Position numbers and translations under genes: made by a program. Positions 13,084 through 25,644 of a DNA stretch of 64,000 nucleotides are shown in pieces. Each line of letters opens with the position of its first letter. Within the stretch, counting starts at the first letter, position 1. Under the pieces are notes generated by a model. The model made no database searches. It was given only the letters and a program-made list of their open reading frames with translations, and was not told where the DNA came from. The DNA is taken from NCBI GenBank assembly GCA_946406115.1, contig OX291547.1, positions 8,313,001-8,377,000 on the forward strand, written 5' to 3'. The stretch comes from Apoda limacodes (Eukaryota > Arthropoda > Insecta > Lepidoptera > Limacodidae).

Positions 13084-13849
13084 TATAGATAGACAACATA
13101 TATGAAGAAATTATTAACAAATTAAAATATATTTTTTTAATTGAAGCAGATAGCAAGGTACGTAAAGATCGCTCGTCGCCGCGCCAGTTCAAGATACTTT
13201 ACAGATAGAATTCCACACTGCTTCACACAATAAACATCTGCGTGGTAGTTGACGGAATTCCTCTGGACAATAACAATTTTTAGTCCATATGCGTATATTT
13301 GTCCTTTTGCGTTTTGGTCTTAATGCGTCGAAAGGATATTGTTGTATCTCTTTGTTCTGGTGATGTTATACATTATTACGCTTGACCATGACTAACGTGA
13401 TTTTATTAGTTTGTCAAATATTTATCAATGAAAAATCTTAAATCGGGCAATTTTAAATTCGTCGCTCTTCCTAAATATTATTATAGATACTAACAAGTGC
13501 GTTCTTATAGAAAAGTATGAATTTAATTAACAATATTTAATTACTACCTATCATGTTTAATTGTACCTACTGTTCTTAAAATAAATATCCGTAAAAGGTT
13601 TTTCCAAGGCAACCTAATCGAAAAATAATTTGGTCTGACATGAATATTTGACGGTCTCAAACTATGTCATTGTATAATCGATTACGCTAACTTAAATAAC
13701 TAAAATTTCAGTATTTTTTCACGAATAAGCAGTCAGATTTAAATTCAAAGCCGAACTACCTTTTTTTACCAGTGTTTATTTATTCTACTAATCAATTAAT
13801 CATTTTTTAACTAATGTAGATAATGTTTGCAGAAATACTTGTTTATTAT
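13084..13849. other. Non-coding stretch
   Basis: AT-rich. No gene recognised. Confidence 0.5.
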
Positions 13850-13980
13850 AGTGCAACAAACTTTTCTGACCCGGCGGTCAAAAATTAAAACTGCAGTCGT
13901 CATATTGAAATGGTGTAAGATTACAACGCCACTAGCGACCAAACACCCAATGTCAGAAGGTCAGAAAAGTTTGTTGCACT
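13850..13980. mobile_element. Small MITE with 22-bp inverted ends
   Basis: 131 bp bounded by 'agtgcaacaaacttttctga' + 'cc' and its exact reverse complement at 13959-13980. A target duplication is not clear. The 70-codon frame through it is incidental. Confidence 0.8.
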
Positions 13981-15642
13981 CCATCACTGCATCCACTGCG
14001 GATTGCCTTACTTTTCAAAATTTTTATGTGACACGTTAGTTTAACGGTGGATTAGTTAGTAAAAGCAAAGAAGGAAGTCTATTTATGACGCTGAAATACC
14101 TTGTTACACTAACGGACACTTGTGAATGACGTCGTACGTAACACTAACATATTTTGTTATTACCTAATATGGCATGGTTAATTTTTTTAACTTTTTAAAT
14201 TAAATCTTCTAAGAACATTTCAACTTTGCAAAATCAAAAAAATATAGCAGAGACAGTTCTGCAAAACATAACAGGGAGAATTATCTAGAGATGAAAGCCA
14301 ATGCTGAGTGCTGACACATATTTAGCGGGACCGTTTGGTTGAGTCCTCAGTGTCCTATCTAGGTTATCTGTGGCACACAATGCACCAGCCTTGGCGGGCA
14401 GGCTTTGTGACGCGTTCGCCAGCCAGTTATCGTTTCAATCTACGCGCCATAAATGTGGGAAATTCAAAGGAGCTCGGCATTGAAAAACGCTTTGTTCCAC
14501 ATAGAATGTCGCGCGTAGAAAAAAGTAATAAATAATTTTAACATCTCGTGCAAACATCGCTGTGGTGATATTTTTTTTTTATTTAAATTTTTCTGAAGTT
14601 TGACAAAAACAAAAAATCATGAAAACATTTAACAAAATTGATACCCGAATAGTAATGACTTTTAGCAATCGGCAAATGGAAATAACACAAAAATTAATTC
14701 TGCCAGTCAACAATATCATGTTGCTTATTAACAATATAATAAAATATTAATCTAATAGTAGGTATCCTAGTAAAAACTTCTTAAATAACTATTGCTTGTG
14801 ACCATATCACTTATAATGAATCGAATATTTCTTAATGTTTGTTACTAAACAATTTAAAATTCGAAGCTAAGAATATGTTTTAAGATATATATCTCTTCTA
14901 CCTCAACTGCTTTTAAATTTCATTGTTGGAACTCATTTAGTGTAACCTAGTCGTGATTCTCTGCTAGGTACTCTTTTTTTTTAATAACCGAGTCCTAGCT
15001 GAGCTGAAGTCAATGTTTCAAATGTCAAAGCAAAGGACATGTTTGGTGTTCACTGTTTTTTAAAACGCAACTATAATGCCGAAATTATGTGATTCGTAAT
15101 TCGCTTAGAGACAAAACTACTAAACAAAATACTGGGGCAAGTGCGGATTATAGGTTTAAGACATATATCATTTGTCCTAATCAGCATAGAAATATCGGTT
15201 TAAAATTATGTATTTTAGGATTCATAGGACTGAGTTTGAAACCCAAAATTTACGAACCCTAATACAAAACCCTTTGTTCATAACAATATTTAAACTTCGC
15301 ACAGTTTTTCCTCAAAAGAAAAGGATAGACTACAAAGAGATACGTAACCCTAAATATAAAGAAAAATAATTAATTCATCAGGAACTCACAGCAGTAGAAA
15401 AAGAAAAAAATTACATATTTTGAACATATCTGCAGACACAATAAATATAATATAAACAGGTACCTACATTTTTGAGGCAGAATGGAAAAAAGAAAAAAAA
15501 CACATTGAGTACAATTTCCATATATAACTTTATAATTTGTGATATCAATAGACATCACAGCACAGAACAGGTTAGGTAATATCATGATAATTATCTGAAC
15601 CATTTTTCTCGTCTTATTTTACTAATGTCGTAGTCAACTGAA
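13981..15642. other. Non-coding stretch
   Basis: No gene supported. A 66-codon frame at 14335-14535 has no recognised domain. Confidence 0.45.
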
Positions 15643-15702
15643 TGTTAGTCATCATCAGCCCTCGCAGTCCAGTGCTGGGCAAAGGCTCTCCCAACAGAAT
15701 TT
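15643..15702 (-). repeat. LINE 3' end remnant (RTE-like)
   Basis: On the minus strand reads 'gcctttgcccagcactggac' then 'tgcgagggctgatgatgact', the usual 3' terminus of a LINE group widespread in Lepidoptera. Only the terminus remains. Confidence 0.7.
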
Positions 15703-16044
15703 TACATGAATAGTTGTACATAAGTAAAACTGTTACTTTTAAGTTACAGATATATAAGATATACCTAATATACTGAAACCCAATGTGTTAACGGGATTAA
15801 CTACTCACAACTGCAGCTAATATAGAGTATTGTTTGCAATCCTGTCTAGCTTATGTGTATATTCTATTAAAGTTACAGATTTTAACGGTTTACGGGAGCA
15901 TGCTTGAAAATAATAACAATTAACAATTCCATCAAAGATCAAGACCACCTGCAAGACAGGTTTAGGGCAACGCATGCTAAAAACAGAATTCTCGTCAAGG
16001 GCTAGTTAGTAATTTAAATTCTAGCAAATAATGTTTAAAGTTAA

Positions 16045-16566
16045 CTAGCTTCTGCCAGCAGCAGGCATGGGTTCTTACGGCAACTTCTCAATTATAGAAA
16101 AAAAACAAACAATCAAAGCTTACCTCCTTAATGGCATAATACATTTGTGTCCTTGAAAACATGGAAATAAACATACAAAATTTTAAGCCAATCGGTCAAG
16201 CCGTTTAGTAGTTGACATACCGACAGCAGCGCCACCTACCGGGTTCAATTTTTTTAAATCATCCAGGAAACCATCGAAATACCCATATAAAATTTGCAAT
16301 CCAATCGGTTCAGCCGTGTCGAAGTTATGTGAAAAAGATAAGTACGGAAGGATAATTCTTACTACCCGTTGTCCTATTACCCGTTTTCCCGCAGGAATGA
16401 AGCAGTTTCCCGCAGTAAAAGAAGTAGATGTTCATCAGGGATAATGTCGGCTTCTAATGGTAAAATAATTTTGTTTCAAATCGGTCCGGAAGTTTCGGAG
16501 CCTATTCAATACAAACAAACAAACAATCAAATCTTTCCTCTTTATAATATTAGTATAAAAGTATAG
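16045..16566 (-). repeat. Interspersed repeat, family A relative
   Basis: Starts 'aactagcttctgccagcagc', carries two 'caatcggt(tc/ca)a(g)ccgt' blocks, and ends 'tttataatattagtataaaa'. It has the layout of other family A copies read on the minus strand. The open frame at 16369-16566 lies inside it and is not a gene. Confidence 0.65.
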
Positions 16567-16845
16567 ATAAAAGTTATTTAAAGGTTGGCTGTGAAAGACC
16601 TGCGAAGCGCTTTCGTTAAGTGTGTGTGTAACAAATAGCGCAGTTCGGAATATGGTCGTGCACTATATTCAACCTAAATAAAAACGTTTCATTGGTGTCG
16701 AAAGCAGAATATATTCTTTGGCCAAGAGTCGAATATGTAGGTAAAGAAGAGGAACCAGTTACTTTTTATTTAGCCAACAAAAAAGTATTTCTGAAAACAG
16801 TGTTTAAAGTCGCATGTCTTCTACCCATATTATCAACTGAAAAAA

Positions 16846-17275
16846 AAAATCGGCCAAGTGCGAGTCGGACTCGCGCACGAAGGGTCTATAAAAATGGCAA
16901 AAAAAATCACGTTTGTTTTATGGGAGCCCCCCTTAAATATTTGTTTTAATTTAATTATTTATTTTTTAAGTGACTTTATAACTAAATATTCCGTGCATAT
17001 TTTAAGCGTCTGGCTGTTGTCGTTATCAATATCGAGCAAAATCGAAAAAAAAATCATGTTTGTTGTATGGGAGCCCCCTTAAATATTTTTTCTTTCTTTT
17101 TTTATTATTTGTTGTTATAGCGGCACCAGAAATTCATCTTCTGTGAAAATTTCAACTGTCTTACTATCACGGTTCATGAGATACAGCCTTGTGACAGACG
17201 GACGGACGGACGGACGCACATCGGAGCCTTAGTAATAGGGTTCCGCTACTTACCCTTCGGGTACGGAACCCTAAA
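16846..17275 (+). repeat. Interspersed repeat, family R
   Basis: Full-looking copy: 'cggccaagtgcgagtcggac' at the start, a 'gacggacggacggacgcaca' block near the end, and the terminal hairpin 'agggttccgctac ... ttcgggtacggaaccct'. Confidence 0.85.
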
Positions 17276-17734
17276 AAAAGTAAAATCTGCATGACACACG
17301 TTATCATTTTCAGTGTTATGTGTCAATTCTTTATCTCTATAACTAATAGGTACATATTATATGACGTCGATAAACATACAACCTCCAAAATTATTGTAGG
17401 TCAAATATAATGTACCTACTGCAAATGTGGAAAACTTTTATAATACTTACCACATTTTGCAACAATTTACCTTTTGTAGTGTGGTTATTAATATTAATAA
17501 GTGCGTCTAGTTTATTATATCGTATATGTTAATGTAATTCAGCAAAGAATAAATAAATAAAATAAATATAAAATTACCGCTTCCGAAAGTTATTTCCAAC
17601 TTGTTAGGCACTTCGTATCGTATTCTCATATCACTTCGCTAAATAACACATAGAACACAAAATCCATCTAATTCCAGAACAGATGACCGAATTTCGAAAT
17701 CGTATCACAAAAAAAACGTAAGCATGGTTTTTGG

Positions 17735-17905
17735 ATTAGTACTGGCTGGTTGACGCGAATGGTCCGGATGCCGGTGTTTCTCGGTGACAACGAAACGCGA
17801 CTGGCGTCCGCAATGGATGGCTCCCGCAGTATTCTATAGAATCTGTCTGGCTCCCGCCGCGCGCCGGCCTACATGCGTGCCATGATGCGACGCCACGCGA
17901 AAGAT
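17735..17905. other. GC-rich CpG-containing patch
   Basis: About 170 bp much richer in G+C than its surroundings, with many CpGs ('cccgccgcgcgccggcctac'). It could be a promoter or first-exon region of an unseen gene, or a repeat remnant. No start, TATA or splice signal decides. Confidence 0.3.
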
Positions 17906-18349
17906 GTGATATTTGCATACGTATGAATTTTTTGATAAGGTTATATTGTCGTATCGAACCAAAACGTCAGCTATACGTCAGTGGTCGGGTAACGTGCCTG
18001 CATGGACGTTACCATCTTCATGAATAGTAATTAAAATAAAGTGTATCATTGAGGAAGGAAAATCAAATAATACCTATTAGGAAGTTAAAATATACGACAA
18101 AAAATTATTTCGGCGGGGCGACTTCAAAAATAAATTATAGCAGACATAGCTATATTTTTAATTTTTTTCTACTGGCTTATCAATAAAAGATCAATTTTCT
18201 CCTATTTTTGCGACAAATTTTAGCACTTAAATTCCAGAGCATAAACATGTGGACGATCTGCTTATCTAAATCGGGTGTGCGGGTTCAGATCCTGTGAAAT
18301 TTCTAAGGGTCCACATGAGGTGAGATTTCTATATCCAAACAAATGAAAA

Positions 18350-18905
18350 TTTCTGGGGGGTATGGCTATCGAAGGTGGTTAGTTTTCAGCAATTTTTTTT
18401 TTTTCGATACGGTCGCGAAAGCAGATTTTAAGTCTGGTGACATAAAACAATCCTATAAACTGAAATTATGAATTTTGAAAAATCTTCGACAATAATTTTT
18501 TTTCGTCAACTTTGGAAATATAAATTTATAGCTTTATCAATTACAGCTATTACCAAAATTTTTCACCGAAGAGGTGATTTAGAGGGAGGGTCTGTACGCC
18601 CCACAACTGATCTTTATGGTATTTTGACAGCTTCGAAGCCAACGCAATCAAAAGACACAGCCGTTTATGCCGCAAATTTTCGAAACTCGCCAGGGAATCA
18701 AAACCTACAGGGTACTTCCCGTGAACTCAGAATCATGAAATTTGGTACGAAGCAACGTCTTGTAGCACAGATAAAGGAAAAATTGCGAAAACCGTAATTT
18801 TTTAGTTACATCATATACTAAAAATATTTTTACTAATTTTACATACAGGATTGTACGGAATACTCGGTGCGCGAGACCGACTCGTACTTGGCTGGTTTTT
18901 AATGG
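18350..18905 (-). repeat. Interspersed repeat, family R
   Basis: On the minus strand it begins 'aaccagccaagtacgagtcg' + 'gtctcgcgcaccgag'. It contains 'atttcatgattctgagttca' and a 'gggtac/taccc' block shared with the copy at 30245. The 109-codon frame at 18468-18797 is a reading through this repeat. Confidence 0.75.
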
Positions 18906-20559
18906 TAAGTGGACTGTTAAAGTTGATTTTTTTTAACAAATGTTTTTCTTCTTCATATTGAGCTTAAAATAAGTCCAAATTAATTTTGATTTGGACCGAC
19001 CTGAAGGAGAATGAATTCTTCGCTGAAACAAGTGACATTATCTGAAGTTTAAAAAACCCCATCCCAAAAAGAACATATTGATAGAACGAGTGAAAGTAGC
19101 CAAGTATAAATAGGATCCGTCACCAATATCTCTTTCCTGCTCCATCATCAGGCCTGATCACCATCATCTAAAACTTATTAATAGAGACCATTCCAATAAG
19201 CCCAAACATGATACCTCTGCACTAAATTGGTAAGAATTTAGGTATCATGTAGATTTCAGGTGAAGGTACTATATATCAAGTTACAGGATAACAAATTTAG
19301 AATCAATCGGACCGTTTGAAGTTGCCTATATTCCTTCATCAATTAGAAAAGAGCTGACGATCATCAAACTTTGGAAGAGATTTTCTTAAAACCTAGCTAA
19401 GAACAATATCACTCAATCAAGTCACCTTGAAACAAAAAAAACTAAATTAAAATCGTTCATCCGTTTCGGCGCTATAAGATGCCACAGAGAAATACACGCC
19501 AAACTTATTAGACTCCTTTTTTTCGTCAACAATTAAAAAAAATCCGAATAGCTTCTGAAATACCAGAAATCTGTAATCTTTTAAAAATAAAAAAAGATGG
19601 TGAATTTGTATCTTATAACACACGTGTCAGTCCTATTTGCTAAAATTCTTTATATTATGCGTAAGATGCCTGATAAAAGAGGTTCAAGCTATAAGTAAAA
19701 CCTTACGCTGCGTAACAGCAGTAATAAGTGAAACGTAGCTAATACCTACGATATAAAAAAAATGGCACTAGTGACTTTTGATATCTATTACTTTAGAACA
19801 GAAGTTAGTACAGAATTTCAGTACACTAAGGGTGCTTTATGTTTGGTTCTCACCCGCGCGCACAATTAGGGATCGGCATTGCGTATGGGATCAAGGAAAA
19901 TCCTGCTAGACTTAAAATGCTGTGAAGTTGCAATCCCTAACCCTAACTGTAATTTATATTCAGACACCCGTGAAAAACAACTCCACCTTTCATTTCTCGC
20001 AATTGTGCAGTAATTAGTCAAATACACTGTATAAAATATATTTTAATCATCTTACGATACAAGATATTGTAAGCTGATGATGGTAGATATACCATAAAAT
20101 GTCATTGTTCTCCTGACTTCTAAACTTTTAAGTTAATGCTGATATGTCATACGTCAAACGTTAGATAAATGTCAGACAGAATCTCTGAGGCTTTACTTTT
20201 GTAGAGACGCGATTAACTTCGATTGTCTTCCAATCAGCTATGTGATTCAAAATCTATCGAATGATAGCAAGATTTCGTAGCGGACCCCTGGTTCACTCAA
20301 GGCATTAATGACAAAAAAACTGTGTAAGAGGTTTATTAATAGCTGTATAATACTTGAGCGATGGCGACGTTCTACCGTTTATGACTATCATTATAACAGA
20401 TTGCAGCGTCTGTAATGATTTGGAATAATGGAGCGCCTTCGCACTGTATAGTAAATAGGGGACATGAAAGTATACCGAAGTGACAATCGACAAAACACTA
20501 ATTCATTATTTTTATTAAAGGCTTTATATTAGCTTGCAATATTTTTTCGTAGGTACGTA
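18906..20559. other. Non-coding stretch
   Basis: No gene, RNA or clear mobile element recognised. Confidence 0.5.
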
Positions 20560-20885
20560 AAATAGTTGTCCGTTTCAAAACTTGCAAACCATATTCAAGC
20601 ACTTGCTGGGATCTTAATGAGCTGAAATTGAAAGGTTTCTGACTGGGGCACGGTAAAACGTGGGACGATTTAACCCTACAAAGACACAAGTCTGCGCGTT
20701 CACCGCTCTGGAAATCTCATTCACTGATGGTCCCACAATTTCAGAACACTCCCTTCTCCATCTACAAGAGCATTGGGATCCTTGGTGTTGAAATCTCCAG
20801 CGATGTTCAGTTCCGAGATCATCTACAAGACAATGTGAAGCTGGCGTTGGGAAGACAGTTGTCCAACGGCAAATTTAACCCTTGG
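20560..20885 (+). pseudogene. LINE reverse-transcriptase fragment (decayed)
   Basis: Reading + frames with stops and frame changes gives pieces typical of the region after the RT palm of Jockey/CR1-type LINEs: 'VSDWG' and 'FQNTPFSIYKSIGILGVEIS' followed by 'SDVQFRDHL'. The same region is in the longer LINE at 50530-52306 (opposite strand). Not functional. Confidence 0.8.
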
Positions 20886-20925
20886 TGCGTGAGTCCGACT
20901 CGCACTTTTCCGGTTTTTTTATAAA
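20884..20925 (-). repeat. Family R 5' end fragment
   Basis: 'ggtgcgtgagtccgactcgc' then 'acttttccggtttttt' is the reverse complement of the family R start. It abuts the LINE fragment directly. Confidence 0.7.
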
Positions 20926-22174
20926 ATTTTGGCCATTTGTGAAAAAAAGTATTTCACTAGTATAGTATAATAAAGTTTTAAAATCTTCCACAAAAACAAG
21001 TGTTTTTTTACAATTCCCATTTCCGATATCCTCCTTGTACACTTACACATTTATTTTTATTACAAAAATATTTCAAAATGTATAAATATTTCTATTTTAA
21101 AACTAGCTGTGCTTTCTGCGCCTATGTTATAATTTACTTATTAATAAGCAATTTATAAAGTACTTTATTTATCTGGATGTGGAGTAACGTACCTTTCAAA
21201 TAGTAACAGAAAAGTTTCAAATAATTGCAGTGGTTCCGGTGAGTACCCTCTACATATAAATAAACTTACAAAATCGGCTTTCTTTCTTTCTTTATATTCA
21301 AGTATAGAAGTGTAGATGAGCTACGTGTATATAGGTACAGCACTTCACGGTGTAAGTAGGAGTGAAAGTTTAACATAAATGCATTTGACGATTATTAACT
21401 AATAAAGTGACAAACAAAAGTGTAAACCTTTCGTCTTTATAAAATTAGTAAGTGACCAACAAAAATAATATTATAGGTACCTTTCAAAATCCTAGAGGAA
21501 CCTAATGGTCGGTTGCACACACTAAAAACTTATATAATCGGGTCTTTTTATTTACTTTAAGCTAAAAATTACAATAGGTATTTATCTAAACATCCGAATA
21601 TTTTACCGGAATGGATTTTCCAAACAGCGGTTTTCTAATTTGTTTTCGAAATTTACGATCCGTCGGGACACGAAATAAATTGTCTGTCTCCCACAGAATC
21701 AGGTAACGAACAGTTTTCGTTAGCCATACCAAAGCCTGCAGGCTAACTGTTGAAATCTATTTCAATAGCAAAACCCTACTGCGATTGTTAAATCCGAATT
21801 GGTCCATATATAGAGGCTGGGTATTATTTCTTCTATTAGATATGTTGATGGTCAACATAGACATAGAGAACTGGACAGCGCATTTTCTAGCTCGATGTGA
21901 AAAACAAAGTGGTAGAAAGAGTGTGACACAGACGAAGCGAAACTGAGGTCTCTATACACAAAGAGAAAAAAGACCACAGGTTTGGTTTTGTCTTTTTCTA
22001 AAGACCAATTTTGTAAGGCTATTGCACAGTAGATAGGGCACAGAGAATGGTAGATAAACATACCCTAACCTACTCTTAAAGGTGATGGCATACCCAAACG
22101 AGTTATGTTTGCAAGAATTTGATTAATATTGTTACAGTCCTCAGTACAATTTTTAACGTGAAAAAAATATATGT
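20926..22174. other. Non-coding stretch
   Basis: AT-rich. No gene supported. Confidence 0.5.
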
Positions 22175-22456
22175 TACTAGACTTTGCCAGCGGCTCCGCC
22201 CGCCCTAAATTCGGTTATCGGCATGGAACACTTTAATTAACTCAATGCTATAGATGCATCAATAGTTCGTTTAACTTTGTCATAGTTATTCCCGCAGGAA
22301 CTTTTGATTTTTTAGGGATAAAAAGTAGCCTATATGCTATTCCAGGACTTAACCTATATGTCTGCCAAGTTTTATCCCGATCCGTCCAGTGTTTGAAGCG
22401 TTATTGAGTAACAAACATTCATCCAGACAAACAAACTTTCAGATTTATAATATTTG
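22175..22456 (-). repeat. Interspersed repeat, family A
   Basis: Inverted relative of 568-870. Starts 'tactagactttgccagcggc' + 'tccgcccgcc' and ends 'aaactttcagatttataata'. The two copies match over most of their length. Confidence 0.75.
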
Positions 22457-23279
22457 AAGGATAGTTCAAACTTTAATTAAGTGGATTTGATATTAAAATA
22501 TTTAGATAAAAAAATAAATCTGATACTATATTTTTGGGCTTTAATTCAAATTGTTAGGAAAACTAAGAGTAATATACTCTTGATTCTTATTTCATAAAAT
22601 ATATATTAATGTGACCAAGTGAATTTGCTAATTAAATATTTGAATTCTATACCGACAATAAACCTAGAAAATCGAGATTTTCAAAGTGCGGTCACGTGCT
22701 AAATTTGGCACTAAAAATCATGAGTTACTCTTGACCTCAGAACAATGAGTGACCAGCATAATATTGAATGACGCCGATGTACAAACGGACGACACTAAAA
22801 AAGGTTTCCGTTTTTGCCAATGGCTACGGAACCCTACCCTTATAAGTAGTGCAGTTATCTACGTAAATAAATGAAAAAGACAGAAGACATTATCTAACCT
22901 TCGTCAATCGCCTCTGGGATTCAACTTTAGGCATAAAAGAACTCGGCTCAGAAATTTGTTTGTTATTTTGGTTTAGTGGGCAAGATAAAAGCGTTTCTCG
23001 GCTTTCCAAAAGGAAAGGAAAGCATTATTTCAACAGTCTGTTTTATTTAACGATTTTGTAACGTTTCTAACTACACTCGGACATGTTGAAGCTATTATTA
23101 GCCAGAACTAGTAGGTAATGCAGACACCCTCGTCGCGTCCATTTAGCTTTCATATTGCAAGACGCTACTGATTGGATTACCTCTAGAACATAAGTAAAAT
23201 GAACCCTGTTGACGAGTTATTAATAGAAAGAAAACCATGAGAAAAATACGGCTGTAAATATTATGTACATTAGTACTAT
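22457..23279. other. Non-coding stretch
   Basis: No gene. A family R 3' hairpin remnant ('ggtttccgtttttgccaatg' + 'gctacggaacccta') is at about 22803-22837. Confidence 0.5.
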
Positions 23280-23505
23280 ATTACTTATTTTGTGTTAATA
23301 TCTCAAAATAACCAATAATAATATTACTTGTGTTATAGACCAGACAACGGATACAAACAAATACATATACATTTGTACATACTTCTTTTTGTAAATACAT
23401 AAATTACATATTAAACATCCAAAACACCCAGTCTCAAGACAAACACAAATAATAAATATTTGATTCAGCAGTCGGGTCACCACTGAGCCACGAAACCGAC
23501 AAAAT
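23280..23505 (-). repeat. tRNA-derived SINE
   Basis: On the minus strand reads 'gtcggtttcgtggctcagtg' + 'gtgacccgactg' (A-box region), then 'tttgtgtttgtcttgagact' + 'gggtgttt', and an AT-rich tail. This is the same kind of SINE as at 10565-10713. Confidence 0.7.
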
Positions 23506-23577
23506 CACGTAGGAACTCTTGGTCAGAATAAAAAGCATCCTAAAATGTGTTTATCTAGGAAGGATATGGCCTATTGT

Positions 23578-24405
23578 TTCAAAGTCAAAGTCAAAGTCAA
23601 AATGGTTTATTCAAATAAGTCAAAGTTATAAAATATTATTTTTTGAACCCTCCCACCTTCCCGCCGGTTCACAATGTTGTTGATTTCTACCGAGAAGAAT
23701 CCGGCAAGAAACTCGATAGTTACTCTTTTAAAAACACTTAAATAAACTAAAATACAATTAATGTTTTAAATAAAAGATTTTTAGTCGTACAATTTTATGT
23801 TATTTCCATTTTAATTTGGTTTACCTATGCATCATCAGTCCCAAGGATTTTTATCATTTACATAGTCTGAAATATTGTAGTATGCCTTTTTACAAAGCAC
23901 CTGCTTGATAAAAGATTTAAATTTACTTATTGATAGATTTTGAATTTTATTGGGAACTTTGTTGTAAAAGTGTATACATTGCCCCATAAAAGAGTTACTT
24001 ATTTTGTGTAGACGTGTATCATGCACCAACAGCTTATTTTTACTTCTAGTATTTACTTTGTGAACGTCACTTTTCTTGCTGAAACTATTGATATTCTTAT
24101 GTACATATAAAAGATTTTCATATATGTACTGCGACACTAAAGTTAAAATTTTTACTTCCCTAAACCTATCCCTCAGAGATATCCTAGATCCTAATTTATA
24201 AATAGCACGAATTGCCCTTTTTTGTAACAAAAATATTGTATTTACATCAGCAGCGCTACCCCACAATAGGATACCATATGTCATTAAACTATGGAAATAG
24301 CTAAAATATACTATTTTTGCAGTGTCGACATCGGTCAATTGTCTTATTTTCTTGATCGCATACACAGCAGAGCTAAGTTTTTTGGCTAGGTTATGTCGAT
24401 AATTA
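23578..24405 (-). pseudogene. Jockey-type LINE, C-terminal fragment of ORF2
   Basis: A 176-codon open frame (24365 to 23835) reads like the C-terminal part of a Jockey-clade reverse transcriptase: 'DVDTAKIVYFSYFHSLMTYG' then 'ILLWG', 'LQKRAIRAIY', 'FYNKVP'. The frame continues upstream without a start codon to about 24405, where it joins a different LINE. The 3' flank ends in a (tttgac)n-type tail at 23578-23606. The palm domain and everything 5' are missing, so this is a dead 5'-truncated copy. Confidence 0.85.
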
Positions 24406-24411
24406 GAACCC

Positions 24412-24660
24412 GAGAAGAGAAGAACCCCATACTGTAGCCCTTAGACAAAAGCTTGGTAGGGATTCCTAAAACCAAGTGTCGGGAGGAAGTTTGTCTGAAA
24501 CCGTCCTGTACGTGGCCAGGAGGCCGGAGGCGAGCGGTGCGATTGTAGAAAGTAGCCGTGGGCATCATTTCGATCAAGCGGTAGTACACACAGAGATACG
24601 GCTAATGAGTTTGGGATCGTCGACAATTCTTTCAGCCCGTTGTTGAACCTAGTCAAACCT
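24412..24660 (-). pseudogene. Second LINE, C-terminal fragment
   Basis: Minus-strand frames give 'LCVLPLDRNDAHGYFLQSHR' and, in another frame, 'GRFQTNFLPTLG' and 'YSMGFFSS'. These match the end of the LINE ORF seen at 50530-52306. Broken by frameshifts, and fused to the Jockey-type fragment near 24405-24412. Confidence 0.7.
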
Positions 24661-24774
24661 GGTCAAAGTTAGTTGGTGTAACCCAGCCTAATTGGACTAT
24701 TAGTTTTGGAAAAACATGTCGAGTCAAGTACCAGTCTAACATGCACATTGTTTTCTCAAGGTTTTCTCTAAGGA

Positions 24775-24906
24775 CTACAGTATGGGGGTCTTCAAGAAAG
24801 AAGTTATTAGATTTTTAAAGGGTCGGCAACACGCGAGTGATACCCCTGATTTTGCAAGCGTCCATAGGTTACGGTGACCGCTTACCGTCAGGCCTATCCC
24901 TGGCCC
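24775..24906 (+). pseudogene. LINE 3' end fragment
   Basis: Contains 'aagggtcggcaacacgcgag' + 'tgata' and 'ggttacggtgaccgcttacc', the 3' end of the same LINE family as 50530-52306 but in the opposite direction to the neighbouring fragment. It ends just before the target site of the hAT MITE. Confidence 0.7.
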
Positions 24907-24914
24907 TATCCGTA
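24907..24914. repeat. 8-bp target duplication (left) of hAT MITE
   Basis: TATCCGTA; repeated exactly at 25200-25207. Confidence 0.92.
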
Positions 24915-25199
24915 CAGGGCCGTAGCTAAGGGGGGGCATTGTGGGGCAATGCCCTACCTTGAAATACTAATGCCCTACCTTAAAAGTACCATAAACTAAG
25001 GTATAATATATATAAATTGTTTTCCCGTACTATAAATTAATACCATTTTGCTCTTGTTTTCCCGCGATCCCACCCAATTACCTTCTACCTTAATTACTCA
25101 CGCTTACAAGCAGGTAAAATAATGAAAAATTACATGCGCCGTACCCGTGCATGAAACCACCGCTGCCCTATCTTAGATTCAACTCTAGCTACAGCCCTG
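24915..25199. mobile_element. hAT-type MITE with intact target duplication
   Basis: 285 bp. Left end 'cagggccgtagctaag', right end 'ctctagctacagccctg'. These are inverted repeats of about 17 bp with few mismatches and begin CAGGG, as hAT elements do. Flanked by a perfect 8-bp duplication. No coding capacity; the 77-codon frame at 25130-25363 crosses its right end. Confidence 0.93.
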
Positions 25200-25431
25200 T
25201 ATCCGTAGGCTACATTTTCCCTGCTAACTGAGGTGAAGGTAAAGCTAATGTAGACATAATTTAAAGATCTTTTATCCCGGTCAACATTTACCCGAAAACG
25301 GACAAAAAATCCACACAGGCGATGCTGCTTCACCTTTACAAACAAACTTACAACAATTTTCAACAGTCACAACTCAACTCTCAAGCATGTTACAATGATA
25401 AAAAAATAGTTTTTTCTTTGATAATAATATC

Positions 25432-25590
25432 CATACTAATATTATAAATGCGAAAGTAACTCTGTCTATCTGTCTATCTGTTGCCACTTCTCGATTAAAC
25501 AGCTGTACCGATTAAAATTAAATTTGTAATGGAGATAGTTTGAGTCTCGGGGAAGGACATCGGCTACTTGAAAACGTCAAGTGAATCGGT
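25432..25590 (+). repeat. Interspersed repeat, family A fragment
   Basis: 'actaatattataaatgcgaa' at the start, 'cggggaaggacatcggctac' + 'ttgaaaacgtcaag' near the end; truncated. Confidence 0.6.
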
Positions 25591-25644
25591 TGTTTTTTAC
25601 AATTAAGAAGATGCCGTTGAAATCCAACACTCCGAATCCGATGT

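Noticed and set aside
18468..18797. 109-codon open frame on the + strand
   Set aside because: It lies inside an inverted family R repeat whose sequence recurs elsewhere in the window; the frame is not shared with other copies.
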